DNA of 64,000 bases from Arsenophonus nasoniae DSM 15247 (lineage in GTDB: Bacteria; Pseudomonadota; Gammaproteobacteria; Enterobacterales; Enterobacteriaceae): positions 1-64,000 of the forward strand of contig NZ_AUCC01000001.1 of NCBI RefSeq assembly GCF_000429565.1, in the 5' to 3' direction. The notes beneath the pieces were generated by a model that did not search any database, had not been told where the DNA came from, and saw nothing but the letters and a program-made list of their open reading frames with translations. Below, piece after piece: positions 39,887-50,448 of this stretch (positions within the stretch are counted from its first letter, which is position 1; each line of letters begins with the position of its first letter). Position numbers and translations under genes: made by a program.

Positions 39887-40159
39887 TTAGTCTTCTTCAA
39901 GTTTATGATGAAAAAGTTGAATAATTGCTGCCAGTGCCTGTTCTTCATCTGGACCCGTTACTTCAACATCGATATAACTTCCTTGCTCAGAGTCTAGCAT
40001 CAGCATTGCTATAACACTATCTGCTTGAGCTTCTATATTATGACAGTTGCGTAAGCGCACTGTAGATTCAAACTGTTGGATCAGTTCACAAAGCATTATT
40101 GCTGGCCTAGCATGCATACCCTGCTGGTTTTTTATAATAATGCGATGATAGACGGTCAT
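39887..40159 (-). CDS. npr: Nitrogen-related phosphocarrier NPr (PtsO)
   Basis: NPr is the HPr-like carrier of the nitrogen phosphotransferase system; it takes phosphate from EI-Ntr (PtsP) and passes it to PtsN. The 90-residue protein (E. coli 90) has the active His16 in [12 protein letters not shown]. It overlaps rapZ by four bases at the 3' end of the rpoN operon, as in E. coli. Confidence 0.96.
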   Translation of the reverse strand: MTVYHRIIIKNQQGMHARPAIMLCELIQQFESTVRLRNCHNIEAQADSVIAMLMLDSEQGSYIDVEVTGPDEEQALAAIIQLFHHKLEED

Positions 40160-41010
40160 GACTTTCTTTTTTCCAACGTTCGATGACGGGATTGAACATT
40201 TTTACCTCTAGAGCGAAAGTAATCAGCCAGTTGTTCAGCAACATAAACTGAACGGTGTTTACCTCCGGTACAACCGATAGCGATGGTCAAATAGCTACGG
40301 TTATTCGACTCTAACATGGGTAACCATAATTCAAGATAACTACGTGTTTGATAAATAAAATTATGTACTTCTGTATGTCGGTCAAGGAAGGCAGCAACTG
40401 GACGATCGAGACCTGTCATAGGGCGTAATTTGGGATCCCAGTGTGGATTAGGTAAAAAACGTACATCGAATACATAATCTGCATCGATCGGAATACCATG
40501 TTTAAAGCCAAAGGACTCGAATACCATAGTCAATTCACGTTCGCGTTTACCTAATAAACGTGCTCTTAGCATTTCAGCCAGTTCATGCACCGACATTTCA
40601 GAGGTATCGATGACTAAATCAGCTCGTGAACGTAAAGGCTCTAATAAATCATTTTCCTCATCAATCGCATTTTCTAATGATAACTTTTTGCTGGAAAGTG
40701 GGTGTAGACGGCGTGTATCACTATATCTTCGGATCAACGTGTTACGATCTGCATCAAGAAAAAGTAATTGCGGGGAAAAACTAGTAGGTAAATTTTTTAA
40801 CGCTTTTTCAAAAATTGCTGGGTCGTCGGGCATATTGCGAACATCAATACTCACAGCAGCTGAAATTTGTCGTTCAGCCAGCGTATTGGCTAATTCTGGC
40901 AGTAAAATAACGGGCAAATTGTCAACACAATAAAAACCCATATCCTCCAGCGCTCGTAGAGCAACAGATTTACCTGAACCAGAACGGCCACTGATTATCA
41001 TCAGCACCAT
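40156..41010 (-). CDS. rapZ: RNase adapter protein RapZ
   Basis: RapZ binds the sRNAs GlmY and GlmZ and targets GlmZ to RNase E, controlling glucosamine-6-phosphate synthase. The 284-residue protein (E. coli 284) has Walker [21 protein letters not shown] (residues 7-26) and a C-terminal domain with [19 protein letters not shown] and [20 protein letters not shown]. The Lys/Arg-rich C-terminal tail that binds RNA is present ([11 protein letters not shown]). Confidence 0.96.
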   Translation of the reverse strand: MVLMIISGRSGSGKSVALRALEDMGFYCVDNLPVILLPELANTLAERQISAAVSIDVRNMPDDPAIFEKALKNLPTSFSPQLLFLDADRNTLIRRYSDTRRLHPLSSKKLSLENAIDEENDLLEPLRSRADLVIDTSEMSVHELAEMLRARLLGKRERELTMVFESFGFKHGIPIDADYVFDVRFLPNPHWDPKLRPMTGLDRPVAAFLDRHTEVHNFIYQTRSYLELWLPMLESNNRSYLTIAIGCTGGKHRSVYVAEQLADYFRSRGKNVQSRHRTLEKRKS

Positions 41011-41078
41011 GAGTAATACCCCTTAAGTTTCTTCACAATAAAAAAATCATTATTTTTAGTACAGATTTTTTTAAGTTG

Positions 41079-41546
41079 TTATTCAGTAATGATTTCATAG
41101 AGTTCTTCATTACTTTGCGCAGCGCGTAAACGACGACACAAGTTCTTGTCAGCCAACCGTTTGGCAATTAAAGAGAGCGTATGTAAATGTGTTTTACATT
41201 GCTCCGAAGGAACTAATAGTGCAAACAGCAAATCAACAGACTGATTATCAATGGCATCAAAAGCGATCGGTTCATTCAAATGAAGAAATACACCCACTGC
41301 GTCGGATGAATTACTGTCATTTAATTTGCCATGAGGGATTGCAATACCCCCACCAATACCGGTTGTGCCGACTTTTTCACGGGTAAGTAATGAATCAAAA
41401 ACGACATTTTCAGGCACATTCAGTTCAATAGCAGCAACTTCACTAATAATCTCTAGTGCTCTTTTTTTACTCGTACAATGTACATTATTTAGTGTACATG
41501 ATGGTGTTAATACCGAGCTTAATGATAATTTTTTTTCACTGTTCAT
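41079..41546 (-). CDS. ptsN: PTS IIA-like nitrogen-regulatory protein PtsN (EIIA-Ntr)
   Basis: PtsN receives phosphate from NPr and regulates potassium transport (TrkA, KdpD) and other targets. The 155-residue protein (E. coli 163) has the phosphorylated His72 in GGGIAIPHGK. It ends a few residues earlier than the E. coli protein (ELYEIITE). It lies 112 bp after hpf with an inverted repeat between. Confidence 0.95.
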   Translation of the reverse strand: MNSEKKLSLSSVLTPSCTLNNVHCTSKKRALEIISEVAAIELNVPENVVFDSLLTREKVGTTGIGGGIAIPHGKLNDSNSSDAVGVFLHLNEPIAFDAIDNQSVDLLFALLVPSEQCKTHLHTLSLIAKRLADKNLCRRLRAAQSNEELYEIITE

Positions 41547-41570
41547 TGGATTTATTCACTTAGGGCAATT

Positions 41571-41601
41571 ATACCAGATATCGATAATCAATATCTGGTA
41601 T
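41571..41601. repeat. 11-bp perfect inverted repeat between hpf and ptsN
   Basis: ATACCAGATAT (41571-41581) and ATATCTGGTAT (41591-41601) pair exactly, with a nine-base loop. It is 24 bp before the ptsN start and has no T run, so an RNA-processing or attenuating role inside the operon is possible. Confidence 0.6.
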
Positions 41602-41658
41602 GAACGATACTCGCATCAATAATTTATATTTAGTGCCCTTGTTGTTTAATAACACAAA

Positions 41659-41946
41659 TTAATGTTGTTTCAATTTTTCTTTATATTTAGTAAGCTGACG
41701 TGCCATTTTTTCTACCATGGCATCAATAGCAGCATACATATCATCTTCTTGAGCAGAAGCATGGAGTTCTGCTCCATTCACTTTCGCTGTTGCTTCAGCA
41801 ATCTGATTAAATTTCTGTACTTTTAAAATTACATGAATACCATTAATATGGTCAAAATATTGTTCAAATTTTGAACATTTTTCTTCAACGGTATGTCGTA
41901 ATGCTTCGGTAATTTTAATATTTTGTCCAGTAATTTGAAATTCCAT
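41659..41946 (-). CDS. hpf: Ribosome hibernation promoting factor HPF
   Basis: Short HPF binds the 30S decoding region and promotes 100S dimer formation in stationary phase. The 95-residue protein (E. coli 95) starts MEFQITGQNIKITEALRHTV and has the basic helix MARQLTKYKEKLK. The ribosome-binding site is AGAAGGAAG. It lies 22 bp after rpoN. Confidence 0.96.
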   Translation of the reverse strand: MEFQITGQNIKITEALRHTVEEKCSKFEQYFDHINGIHVILKVQKFNQIAEATAKVNGAELHASAQEDDMYAAIDAMVEKMARQLTKYKEKLKQH

Positions 41947-41968
41947 AGTATCTTCCTTCTCAGTTAAT

Positions 41969-43408
41969 TCAAATCAGTTTTTTACGCTGATTAGAGGGTG
42001 GAATGGATAGAGACTCTCGATATTTAGCAACTGTACGACGAGCAATTTGAATCCCCTGTTCTGCTAGTATGCTCGTTAATTTGTTATCACTCAAGGGTTT
42101 TACAGGGTTCTCTGCCGCAATGAGTTTTTTTACTAGCGCGCGTATAGCGATAGAAGACGCTTCTCCTCCTGTATCGGTGTTAACATGGCTAGAAAAAAAG
42201 TATTTCAGTTCAAAAATGCCTCTTGGACTATGGAGGTATTTTTGCGATGTGACACGGGAAATTGTTGATTCGTGCATATCAACCTGATAAGCAATATCCG
42301 CTAATACCATAGGTTTCATATGCTCTTCACCATATTCAAAAAATTCTTGCTGATTTTCAACAATACATTGGGCAACTTTTAATAAAGTTTCATTACGACT
42401 TTCTAAACTTTTTATTAACCATTTTGCTTCTTGTAAGTTGTTACGGATGAATTGGTTATCTTCTTCATTACCAGAATATTTGCCTAGAGAAGCATAATGT
42501 TGATTGATTTTTAAACGTGGAATGTTTTCAGTATTTAGTGCTACTTGCCAGTCATTATCTATTTTACGAACCAAAGCATCTGGGACAATGTATTGTGGCT
42601 CTTTAGTTTGAATGACTTGCCCAGGTTTAGGATCTAATCGTTGTATCATAGCGATAACTTCTTTCAAGGCCGCTTCTTTTAATTTAGTTTTCCGGCTAAG
42701 TTGCCGAAAATCACGATTGCCAAGTAATTCTAGATGGTCATTAATTATCAGTTTAGCTTCTTTTAGAAAAGGAGTCTCGTTAGGTAATGCTGATAACTGA
42801 ATAAGTAAGCAGTCTTTCAAATTTTTTGCTGCAACGCCAATTGGATCGAAGTGTTGGATCCGTTTTAATACAATTTCAACTTCTTCCAGGGTAATATCGG
42901 TTAGTGCCAAACCGGTGTAAATATCTTCAATAGTAGTGCTTAAATAGCCGGAATCGTCGACAGCATCAATAATGGCGGTGGCAATTGCTGCATCTATTTC
43001 AGTAAAGGGTGTCAATGATGCTTGCCAGGATAAATAATCTTGTAGTGTTTGCAATGTTTCCCCTTGGTAGAGAGGAAAATCATTGTCGCTAAAATTATTG
43101 CTTAAGCTTGGATAGCTATCTGAAGTATAAATTTCTTCCCAATTAGTATCTAAGGGTAATTCGTCAGGCATATCATTTTGTTCAATTGCTTCAAAACTAT
43201 CTAGTGTCGCTGGCTCGTTATCATTAATATCTGATGTTTCGATTTCCTGATAGAGGTCATCTTGTTCAAGTAAAGGATTGGTTTCAAGCGCTTGCTGAAT
43301 TTCGTGCTGAAGTTCTAATGTTGAAAGTTGCAACAAACGAATCGCTTGTTGTAGCTGTGGTGTCATCGCCAACTGCTGACTGAGTCGGAGTTGCAAACTC
43401 TGTTTCAT
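41969..43408 (-). CDS. rpoN: RNA polymerase sigma-54 factor RpoN
   Basis: Sigma-54 directs transcription from -24/-12 promoters and needs enhancer-binding ATPases. The 479-residue protein (E. coli 477) has the Gln/Leu-rich activator region ([20 protein letters not shown]), an acidic region, the core-binding domain, the helix-turn-helix and the RpoN box [15 protein letters not shown] near the C-terminus. It lies between lptB and hpf, as in E. coli. Confidence 0.96.
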   Translation of the reverse strand: MKQSLQLRLSQQLAMTPQLQQAIRLLQLSTLELQHEIQQALETNPLLEQDDLYQEIETSDINDNEPATLDSFEAIEQNDMPDELPLDTNWEEIYTSDSYPSLSNNFSDNDFPLYQGETLQTLQDYLSWQASLTPFTEIDAAIATAIIDAVDDSGYLSTTIEDIYTGLALTDITLEEVEIVLKRIQHFDPIGVAAKNLKDCLLIQLSALPNETPFLKEAKLIINDHLELLGNRDFRQLSRKTKLKEAALKEVIAMIQRLDPKPGQVIQTKEPQYIVPDALVRKIDNDWQVALNTENIPRLKINQHYASLGKYSGNEEDNQFIRNNLQEAKWLIKSLESRNETLLKVAQCIVENQQEFFEYGEEHMKPMVLADIAYQVDMHESTISRVTSQKYLHSPRGIFELKYFFSSHVNTDTGGEASSIAIRALVKKLIAAENPVKPLSDNKLTSILAEQGIQIARRTVAKYRESLSIPPSNQRKKLI

Positions 43409-43471
43409 AAAATTGGCTTAACCTCTTGGGAATAACATAATAAAAAAACTTACAACTTTAATGAGTTAGGG

Positions 43472-44197
43472 TTAGAGGCGAAAACCTTCTCCCAAATAGA
43501 CACGTTTGACTTGCTCATTTTCTAAAATCGCTTTAGGGGTTCCATGAGCGATAAGATGACCTTGACTGACAATGTAAGCACGTTCACAGACATCTAATGT
43601 TTCTCTCACATTATGATCGGTTATTAATACACCTAAACCATAATCTCTCAAGTGTTGGATTATTTTTTTTATATCTAATACTGAAATTGGATCAACACCA
43701 GCAAAAGGTTCATCTAAAAGAATAAATTTAGGATTAGCCGCCAATGCCCGGGCTATTTCCACTCGGCGGCGCTCCCCACCCGAAAGTGATTGACCGAGAT
43801 TATTTCTCAAATGAGTAATACTAAATTCTTCCATCAATTCTTCGGCACGTTGTTGTTTTTCTTCGGAGGTTAGATCTTTACGAATTTCTAATACAGCCAT
43901 CAGATTATCGTAAACGTTTAGCCGGCGAAATATTGAGGCTTCTTGTGGTAAATAACCTATTCCTCTACGAGCACGTTCATGCAGAGGCAATAAACTAATA
44001 TCTTCATCATCGATAGCAATTTTTCCAGTATCACGAGGAACGATCCCAACTACCATATAGAAGGTTGTCGTTTTACCGGCACCATTTGGCCCTAGTAAAC
44101 CAACGATTTCACCTGAACTGACTTCTAGGCTAACATCTTCAACAACCTTACGGTTTTTGTATGTTTTTGCCAAATGCTTCGCAGTTAATTTAGCCAT
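43472..44197 (-). CDS. lptB: LPS export ABC transporter ATP-binding protein LptB
   Basis: LptB is the cytoplasmic ATPase of LptB2FGC, which extracts LPS from the inner membrane. The 241-residue protein (E. coli 241) has Walker [20 protein letters not shown], signature [16 protein letters not shown] and Walker [14 protein letters not shown]. It lies five bases after lptA. Confidence 0.97.
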   Translation of the reverse strand: MAKLTAKHLAKTYKNRKVVEDVSLEVSSGEIVGLLGPNGAGKTTTFYMVVGIVPRDTGKIAIDDEDISLLPLHERARRGIGYLPQEASIFRRLNVYDNLMAVLEIRKDLTSEEKQQRAEELMEEFSITHLRNNLGQSLSGGERRRVEIARALAANPKFILLDEPFAGVDPISVLDIKKIIQHLRDYGLGVLITDHNVRETLDVCERAYIVSQGHLIAHGTPKAILENEQVKRVYLGEGFRL

Positions 44198-44202
44198 TTT
44201 TA

Positions 44203-44757
44203 TTATTTACTCTTACTATTATTTGTGCTTTTCACACCAGGGCCTTTTTCTTGTAATTGGGAAGGTAACAATATGGTCGTTACTCGTTTCCCTTTATCGC
44301 TAAACGCTTCCATTTGCTGGGTTGGGACTAAATAGGTAATTTTGTCACCTTTAATATTACTATCTAGTTGTTCAAGATAAGCATTACCCGTTAGGATAAC
44401 CAGTTCTTTTTCCATTTCATAACGTATTTTATCACTGTGACCTTTGATAGGTTTACCATCATCTTGTAATTGATAGAAGGTTGCTGGCGTACCATAGGCT
44501 TCGACAACCATCTTTTTTGCATCGCCGTTCGGACGAGTAACAACGACTTTATCAGCTCGAACATCTATAGAACCTTGTTTTATAACAACATTTCCTGTAA
44601 ATGTGGTAATGTTTTTTTCTAAATCAAGCGACTGTTTGACTGAATCAATCTGAATGGGTTGTTGTGAGTCACTTTTCAGCGCTACTGCTGGCAAGCTTAA
44701 TATGAATATTGAGCTAGTCAGTGCTACATTAATGAAGATCTTTTTTGCCAATATCAT
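44203..44757 (-). CDS. lptA: LPS transport periplasmic protein LptA
   Basis: LptA forms the periplasmic bridge that carries LPS from LptC to LptD. A signal peptide (about residues 1-27, ending PAVALK) precedes the OstA beta-jellyroll ([40 protein letters not shown]). Total 184 aa against 185 in E. coli. The frame is open upstream, but ATG at 44757 follows GAAGGAAACC and overlaps the lptC stop. Confidence 0.95.
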   Translation of the reverse strand: MILAKKIFINVALTSSIFILSLPAVALKSDSQQPIQIDSVKQSLDLEKNITTFTGNVVIKQGSIDVRADKVVVTRPNGDAKKMVVEAYGTPATFYQLQDDGKPIKGHSDKIRYEMEKELVILTGNAYLEQLDSNIKGDKITYLVPTQQMEAFSDKGKRVTTILLPSQLQEKGPGVKSTNNSKSK

Positions 44758-44758
44758 T

Positions 44759-45361
44759 TTAATGGTTTCCTTCGGGAGCTGGTTGCTTATTGGGGATTTC
44801 GTAATAGGTCTTAACATCTTCAATTAACTCTGCGGTATGGGTTCGCATATTACCGCGCATTTCCATACCCACTGAACGTAAACCGATACCAATTAACGTG
44901 ACTTTATTATTGGATGAAACATCCTGGGTAATTAAGTTAACGATGGCATTTTCTGTCAAAATTTGTTGTAAATCTGAAGTTGGATTTAAGCTATTTACCT
45001 GAACATTACCATATAAATAGAGCATATTGTCGCTCGTTAATTTGGCTTTATTGGCGCGTATGGCCCAAGTAGGAATACTTTTGGTATCGTAGGTTGTTAA
45101 TACTGGATTAATAAACCAACTAATTTTACTACTCGAAAAGTGGTGTGTCTCATCCGTTATCAACTTATAAGCTAATTTGCCCATTGGGTCATAGACATGC
45201 GTAACGGCATTGGCAGTTTGATAATTTGGTTGACTATTTTCAATCATAGCAGGTGCTTTTGATTGATTAAAATCAGCTAAGTTCCAGCCGATAAGCGCTA
45301 AAACAATCAGTGTTAATATAATGTTAAGCCAAAAGTTAAATTTGCTCATTTGTCTTTTCAT
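44759..45361 (-). CDS. lptC: LPS export protein LptC
   Basis: LptC is a bitopic protein that receives LPS from LptBFG and hands it to LptA. It has one N-terminal helix (about residues 11-28) and a periplasmic jellyroll. Conserved pieces include ADKTHHF-like and VNSLNPTSDLQQILTENAIV. The length of 200 aa is close to E. coli (191). The ATG at 45361 follows AGG at good spacing; an ATG four codons later would give the family-typical MSK start and cannot be excluded. Confidence 0.93.
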   Translation of the reverse strand: MKRQMSKFNFWLNIILTLIVLALIGWNLADFNQSKAPAMIENSQPNYQTANAVTHVYDPMGKLAYKLITDETHHFSSSKISWFINPVLTTYDTKSIPTWAIRANKAKLTSDNMLYLYGNVQVNSLNPTSDLQQILTENAIVNLITQDVSSNNKVTLIGIGLRSVGMEMRGNMRTHTAELIEDVKTYYEIPNKQPAPEGNH

Positions 45362-45367
45362 TTTTGC

Positions 45368-45931
45368 CTATATTGATAAACCGTGGGCATTTTCTATTTT
45401 GTCTTGAGCGAGCAGGATCAAATCACATATTTCACGTACAGCACCTTTGCCTCCTGCTCGATATGTAACATAATGGGCTTTACTTAACAACATTGGATGA
45501 GCATCAGCGACGGCGACCGAAAGCCCTACCTGCGACATGATAGGCCAGTCAATTAAATCATCACCAATATAAGCAATCTGTTGAGGTTGGAGTTTTAATC
45601 GGATTATCAGATCATTATAAGCCAAATTTTTTTCACTTTGCCCTTGGTAAAGATAATTAATACCGAGTGTTTTGGCACGATTTTCCAATAATTTAGCTTT
45701 ACGTCCGGTAATAATGGCGACTTCAATCGCAGAGGTTAATAAACAACGGATACCGTAACCATCCTTTACATTGAATGCTTTTAGCTCTTCACCATTATTT
45801 CCCATATAAACTAAGCCATCTGTCATGACACCATCAACATCGCAAATGAGTAATTTTATCAGACGTGCTTTTTCAATGATATGTTGTTCTACTGGGCCAT
45901 AATAGCTTGTTATTTTATTATGCTCATTCAT
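45368..45931 (-). CDS. kdsC: 3-Deoxy-D-manno-octulosonate 8-phosphate phosphatase KdsC
   Basis: KdsC removes phosphate from Kdo 8-phosphate to give Kdo for LPS. It is a HAD-family phosphatase without a cap domain, acting as a tetramer. The 187-residue protein (E. coli 188) has the nucleophile motif LLICDVDGVMTDG (Asp31, Asp33), TGRKAKLLENRAK and IGDDLIDWPIM. It lies between kdsD and lptC. Confidence 0.96.
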   Translation of the reverse strand: MNEHNKITSYYGPVEQHIIEKARLIKLLICDVDGVMTDGLVYMGNNGEELKAFNVKDGYGIRCLLTSAIEVAIITGRKAKLLENRAKTLGINYLYQGQSEKNLAYNDLIIRLKLQPQQIAYIGDDLIDWPIMSQVGLSVAVADAHPMLLSKAHYVTYRAGGKGAVREICDLILLAQDKIENAHGLSI

Positions 45932-45947
45932 GTATTAGTTCCAATAA

Positions 45948-46916
45948 TTATATAATGCCTGCTTGCAAAAGATCATGCAGATGAATAACACCAATAAGTG
46001 TATCTGCTTTTGCTATCAGTAATGAAGTAATATGGTGTTGTTGCATCAAATTTAAGGCATCAATCGCTAGCATATCAGGTTTTACTCTAATACCCCCGGT
46101 TGTCATCACATCAGCAATTTTGGCATTATTTAAATCAATATTCATTGCAAAGACACGTCGTAAGTCACCATCGGTGAAAATACCTTCTATCTGCATTTCT
46201 TCGTTACAAATCACTACCATGCCAAGTTTTTTGCGTGTAATTTCCACTAATGCTTGCTGTAATGTTGCCTGTTTTGGGACATTGGGAATATTTTTCCCTG
46301 TGTGCATTAAGTCACTCACTCTTAATAAGAGTTTGCGCCCTAATGTGCCACCTGGATGAGAAAGTGCAAAATCTTCAGCAGTAAAACCACGCGCTTCAAG
46401 TAAAGCGACAGCAATGGCATCCCCCATGACGAGCATCGCCGTTGTGCTTGTTGTTGGCGCTAAACCTAATGGGCAAGCTTCTTGTGGTACCTTGATACAA
46501 AGGTGAATATCTGCCGCTTTACCCATGCTGCTATCAGGGTTTTTTGTCATACAAATTAGCGCAATATGTTGGCGTTTTAACACAGGAATGAGTGCTAATA
46601 TTTCATTTGACTCCCCAGAGTTAGATATAGCCAGAACAATATCTTTACTGCTAATCATGCCTAAGTCACCATGACTGGCTTCTCCAGGATGGACAAAAAA
46701 TGCAGGTGTTCCTGTACTAGCTAATGTGGCCGCAATTTTACGGCCAATATGGCCTGATTTCCCCATCCCCATCACCACCACTTTGCCAGTACATTTGAAA
46801 ATCAGTTCACATGCTTGGTTAAAATCATCATTGATATATTGCTCCAGATTGGCAAGTCCACTACGTTCAATTTCCAATACCTTTTTTGCTGTTTTTTGAA
46901 AATCAATTTCCGACAT
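45948..46916 (-). CDS. kdsD: Arabinose-5-phosphate isomerase KdsD
   Basis: KdsD interconverts ribulose 5-phosphate and arabinose 5-phosphate, the first step of Kdo synthesis. The 322-residue protein (E. coli 328) has a SIS sugar-isomerase domain (about residues 38-175, VMGMGKSGHIGRKIAATLAS and PGEASHGDLGMI) and two CBS domains (about residues 205-322). It is first in the kdsD-kdsC-lptC-lptA-lptB run. The yrbG gene that precedes it in E. coli is absent. Confidence 0.96.
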   Translation of the reverse strand: MSEIDFQKTAKKVLEIERSGLANLEQYINDDFNQACELIFKCTGKVVVMGMGKSGHIGRKIAATLASTGTPAFFVHPGEASHGDLGMISSKDIVLAISNSGESNEILALIPVLKRQHIALICMTKNPDSSMGKAADIHLCIKVPQEACPLGLAPTTSTTAMLVMGDAIAVALLEARGFTAEDFALSHPGGTLGRKLLLRVSDLMHTGKNIPNVPKQATLQQALVEITRKKLGMVVICNEEMQIEGIFTDGDLRRVFAMNIDLNNAKIADVMTTGGIRVKPDMLAIDALNLMQQHHITSLLIAKADTLIGVIHLHDLLQAGII

Positions 46917-47221
46917 TTTTATTTACCAATTTGATATAAGTAATTTAATTATATGGGTTAATGGCTCTTTAGTAAGGCTGTTTTTTCATATCATTCGTTT
47001 TATGTTACAGCCAACATTGTATTATCCGTCTATCGTATTATTAAAAAAATAGCATTTTTCACTATGATGACATTTGAGAATTTGTTTATTGTGACCATGT
47101 AATGAGCAAAAGTAAAATTGGCAACAATATTGATAGCGAATATATGGTAGTTTTTAGGTAATATGTTCCATACTGAGTAAATATACTTAAATGATAGTTA
47201 GACAGAAAGGCTATTATCGTC
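46917..47221. other. Intergenic region between divergent kdsD and mlaF; yrbG absent
   Basis: 305 bp, A/T-rich, with no gene. It should hold divergent promoters for the kds-lpt and mla operons. In E. coli the calcium/sodium antiporter gene yrbG lies here and mla and kds genes read the same way; here they are divergent, so the locus was rearranged or inverted. Confidence 0.55.
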
Positions 47222-48025
47222 ATGAAGAAGTCTGTAGATAATATCATAGAAATCAAAGAGATGTCTTTTATTCGGGGTCAACGGCCGATTTTTACCGATA
47301 TGAGCTTGACGATCCCTAGGGGAAAAATTACGGCAATTATGGGGCCATCAGGTATTGGAAAAACCACTTTGCTACGTTTGATTGGTGGACAATTACGGCC
47401 AGATAAGGGAGAAATTTGGTTTGATGGTGTGAATATTCCAACACTATCAAGCACAGAACTTTATGCCGCTCGAAAGAAAATGAGTATGTTGTTTCAGTCT
47501 GGTGCCTTGTTTACTGATATCAATGTTTTTGACAATGTTGCTTTTCCTTTACGTGAACATACTGTTTTAGCAGCAGAAATTATTCGAACGGTCGTCATGA
47601 TGAAGCTAGAAGCTGTTGGGCTCAGAGGCGCAGCCAATCTTATGCCAGCTGAATTATCAGGGGGTATGGCACGACGAGCTGCGTTAGCACGCGCGATTGC
47701 CCTGGATCCACAATTAATTTTATTTGATGAGCCTTTTGTTGGGCAAGATCCGATAACTATGGGAGTTTTGGTTAAACTTATTGATGAACTTAATCATGCA
47801 TTAGGTATTACTTGTGTTATTGTTTCTCACGATGTACCAGAAGTGTTGAGTATAGCGGATAAAGCTTATATTGTGGCAGAACAACATGTCATTGCTGAAG
47901 GTACTGCGAAAGAATTGCAACAAAATAAGGATGCGCGGGTTAGGCAATTTCTTGATGGTATAGCAGATGGTCCAGTACCATTTAAGTTTCCCGCAGGAAA
48001 TTATGCAGCAGATTTATTAGGGTAA
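47222..48025 (+). CDS. mlaF: Phospholipid transport ATP-binding protein MlaF
   Basis: MlaF is the ATPase of MlaFEDB, which keeps the outer membrane outer leaflet free of phospholipids. The 267-residue protein (E. coli 269) has Walker [19 protein letters not shown], signature [18 protein letters not shown] and Walker [14 protein letters not shown]. It is first in mlaFEDCB and lies four bases before mlaE. Confidence 0.96.
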   Translation: MKKSVDNIIEIKEMSFIRGQRPIFTDMSLTIPRGKITAIMGPSGIGKTTLLRLIGGQLRPDKGEIWFDGVNIPTLSSTELYAARKKMSMLFQSGALFTDINVFDNVAFPLREHTVLAAEIIRTVVMMKLEAVGLRGAANLMPAELSGGMARRAALARAIALDPQLILFDEPFVGQDPITMGVLVKLIDELNHALGITCVIVSHDVPEVLSIADKAYIVAEQHVIAEGTAKELQQNKDARVRQFLDGIADGPVPFKFPAGNYAADLLG

Positions 48026-48029
48026 TGGG

Positions 48030-48815
48030 ATGATACTAATTGATACACTAACCGCATTAGGTCGTCGTTCACTGGCTGTGGTGGCGACATTCGGTCGTGC
48101 AGGTTATTTGTTATTTCGGGCTCTATTTGGTAAACCTGAATTTGCAAAACAATGGCCATTATTAATAAAACAGCTCTACAATGTAGGAATCTTATCTTTA
48201 TTAATAATTGCTGTATCGGGATTATTTATTGGCATGGTACTTGGCTTACAAGGATATTTAGTCTTAACCATGTTTAGTGCTGAATCCAGTCTTGGCATGA
48301 TGGTAGCCCTTTCTTTATTAAGGGAATTAGGGCCGGTAGTAACTGCGCTTTTATTTGCTGGCAGAGCGGGTTCTGCATTAACAGCAGAAATAGGATTAAT
48401 GAAAGCAACAGAGCAGATCTCTAGTTTGGAAATGATGGCGGTTGATCCGCTACGTCGTGTGATTGCGCCGCGTTTTTGGGCAGGGCTAATTAGTATGCCA
48501 TTACTGGCATTAATTTTTGTCGCAGTGGGTATATTAGGTGGTGCGCTAGTCGGTGTCGATTGGAAAGGAATTGATGAAGGCTTTTTTTGGTCATCGATGC
48601 AATCTGCCATTGAGTGGAAAAAGGATATTCTCAACTGTTTTATTAAAAGTGTGGTATTTGCTTTTACGGTCAGTTGGATCGCTTTATTTAATGGTTATGA
48701 TGCAATCCCAACATCGGAAGGGATCAGTCGCGCAACAACCAGAACTGTTGTTCATTCGTCATTAGCTGTGTTGGGTTTAGATTTTGTGCTTACTGCACTG
48801 ATGTTTGGGAATTAA
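48030..48815 (+). CDS. mlaE: Phospholipid ABC transporter permease MlaE
   Basis: MlaE is the membrane permease of the Mla complex. The 261-residue protein (E. coli 260) has about five to six helices and the family motifs [18 protein letters not shown] and [20 protein letters not shown]. It ends [13 protein letters not shown], as in homologues. Confidence 0.96.
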   Translation: MILIDTLTALGRRSLAVVATFGRAGYLLFRALFGKPEFAKQWPLLIKQLYNVGILSLLIIAVSGLFIGMVLGLQGYLVLTMFSAESSLGMMVALSLLRELGPVVTALLFAGRAGSALTAEIGLMKATEQISSLEMMAVDPLRRVIAPRFWAGLISMPLLALIFVAVGILGGALVGVDWKGIDEGFFWSSMQSAIEWKKDILNCFIKSVVFAFTVSWIALFNGYDAIPTSEGISRATTRTVVHSSLAVLGLDFVLTALMFGN

Positions 48816-48818
48816 TTC

Positions 48819-49352
48819 ATGCAAAGTAAGAAAAGTGAAATTCTAGTTGGACTATTTGTTTTGATTGCATTAGCTGCGATTGTCTTTTTATGTTTAAAAG
48901 TTGCAGATATTAAATCATTTGGAAATCAACCGACTTATAAAGTTACCGCTTCTTTTACCAATGTGGGTGGATTGAAAGTAAATTCACCGGTAAAGATAGG
49001 TGGTGTGGTAGTTGGCCGAATAGTCGATATTATGTTGGATAAGAAAACTTATACTCCACGCGTTACCTTAGCGATTTTTAGTCAATATGACAATATTCCT
49101 GATAACAGCTCATTGTCAATACTTACCGCTGGATTATTAGGTGAACAGTTTTTAGCACTTAATGTGGGTTTTTATGATCCAGATATGGGCATTACCTTTC
49201 TTAAGGACGGTGGACGCATTGAAGATACTAAACCGGCGATAATATTGGAAGATTTAATTGGGCAATTCTTATATAGAAGTGGCGATCCTAATCGTTCAAA
49301 TAGAGCAAGCCCAGTTTCCGGCAATAACGAAAAATCTTCCACGACACCCTAA
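48819..49352 (+). CDS. mlaD: Phospholipid transport protein MlaD (MCE domain)
   Basis: MlaD forms a hexameric periplasmic ring on MlaFEB through which lipids pass. One N-terminal helix (about residues 7-26) is followed by the MCE domain (YKVTASFTNVGGLKVNSPVK, GGVVVGRIVDIMLD) and a polar tail. The length is 177 aa (E. coli 183). Confidence 0.96.
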   Translation: MQSKKSEILVGLFVLIALAAIVFLCLKVADIKSFGNQPTYKVTASFTNVGGLKVNSPVKIGGVVVGRIVDIMLDKKTYTPRVTLAIFSQYDNIPDNSSLSILTAGLLGEQFLALNVGFYDPDMGITFLKDGGRIEDTKPAIILEDLIGQFLYRSGDPNRSNRASPVSGNNEKSSTTP

Positions 49353-49386
49353 TGAATAATCTAATATGATGAGAAGGAACCTATTT

Positions 49387-50019
49387 ATGCTTAAACGTTT
49401 CTTAATAGTGGCTTTGTTAGTGGTTGCTCCGTTTGCGATGGCGATAGATCAATCGAATCCATATAAACTGATGCAAGAAGCCGCCGCCAGAACCTTTACA
49501 CGCTTAAAAAATGAGCAGCCCATGATCCGGCAAAATCCAGATTACTTACGCGAGATTGTTTCTGAAGAGCTTTTGCCTTATGTACAGATTAAGTATGCTG
49601 GCGCGTTAGTATTAGGTTCTTATTATAATAGCGCAACACCTTCTCAACGAGATAGCTATTTTACAGCGTTTGCAGCCTACTTGAAACAAGCTTATGGCCA
49701 AGCTTTGGCCATGTATCATGGTCAACAATATCAAATAGCGCCAGAGCAACCATTAGGCGATAAGAGTGTGGTTGCTATTCGGGTAACGATCACCGATCCA
49801 CAGGGACGACCACCTGTGCGGCTTGATTTTCAATGGCGTAAAAATAGTAAAACAGGCTATTGGCAAGCTTATGATATGATTACGGAAGGTGTTAGTTTAA
49901 TTACCACGAAACAAAATGAGTGGGCTAATATTTTACGTACTAAAGGTATTGATGGTTTGACGCAAGAATTAGAGCGTAGCTCAAATATTCCCATTACTTT
50001 GGAAAAGAAAAAATCATGA
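49387..50019 (+). CDS. mlaC: Periplasmic phospholipid-binding protein MlaC
   Basis: MlaC shuttles phospholipids between the MlaA-porin complex and MlaD. A signal peptide (about residues 1-19, ending APFAMA) precedes the Ttg2 domain ([40 protein letters not shown]). The ATG at 49387 follows AAGGAAC and gives 210 aa (E. coli 211); an earlier in-frame ATG at 49366 would spoil the signal peptide. Confidence 0.95.
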   Translation: MLKRFLIVALLVVAPFAMAIDQSNPYKLMQEAAARTFTRLKNEQPMIRQNPDYLREIVSEELLPYVQIKYAGALVLGSYYNSATPSQRDSYFTAFAAYLKQAYGQALAMYHGQQYQIAPEQPLGDKSVVAIRVTITDPQGRPPVRLDFQWRKNSKTGYWQAYDMITEGVSLITTKQNEWANILRTKGIDGLTQELERSSNIPITLEKKKS

Positions 50020-50300
50020 TACCCATGTTAACTTGGCAGCAGAATGGGCAAACGTTGATTTTAACCGGTGAGCTTGATCGTGATACTTTACCTGCTTTTT
50101 GGCAACAGAGACAGCAACTGTTAAAAGGTATTAATGTGATTAATGTTTCCCAGTTATCTCATATCGATTCTACCGGACTTGCTATGTTTGTCAGGTTAAA
50201 ATCAGAACAGCAGTCAGGTAATAAATGGGTACTTGAAGGTATTAGTGAGCGTTTTAAGACCCTTATTAGGCTTTATAAAGTTGAGAATTTCATGAACTAA
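50016..50300 (+). CDS. mlaB: STAS-domain protein MlaB
   Basis: MlaB binds MlaF and is needed for assembly and activity of the Mla ABC transporter. The 94-residue protein (E. coli 97) carries the STAS motif [20 protein letters not shown]. Its ATG overlaps the mlaC stop (ATGA), indicating translational coupling. It is the last mla gene, followed by a hairpin. Confidence 0.94.
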   Translation: MIPMLTWQQNGQTLILTGELDRDTLPAFWQQRQQLLKGINVINVSQLSHIDSTGLAMFVRLKSEQQSGNKWVLEGISERFKTLIRLYKVENFMN

Positions 50301-50341
50301 TAGGGTTATAAATTTTAAAAATAGCTTATATATAAAGCAGT

Positions 50342-50378
50342 CGCTCTTGCGCATTTTTTATGCCAAGAGCGTTTGCTT
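50342..50378 (+). terminator. Hairpin after mlaB
   Basis: CGCTCTTG (50342-50349) pairs with CAAGAGCG (50364-50371), with an inner GCAT/ATGC pair and a T-rich loop. The sequence after it (TTTGCTTTG) is moderately T-rich. It is likely the end of the mla transcript, before ibaG. Confidence 0.6.
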
Positions 50379-50448
50379 TGATTTGCAGCAGATAATAGAT
50401 CGCTTAGAATAGATGCATTATCTTTTAATGTTAGAATTGAGTTTAATT

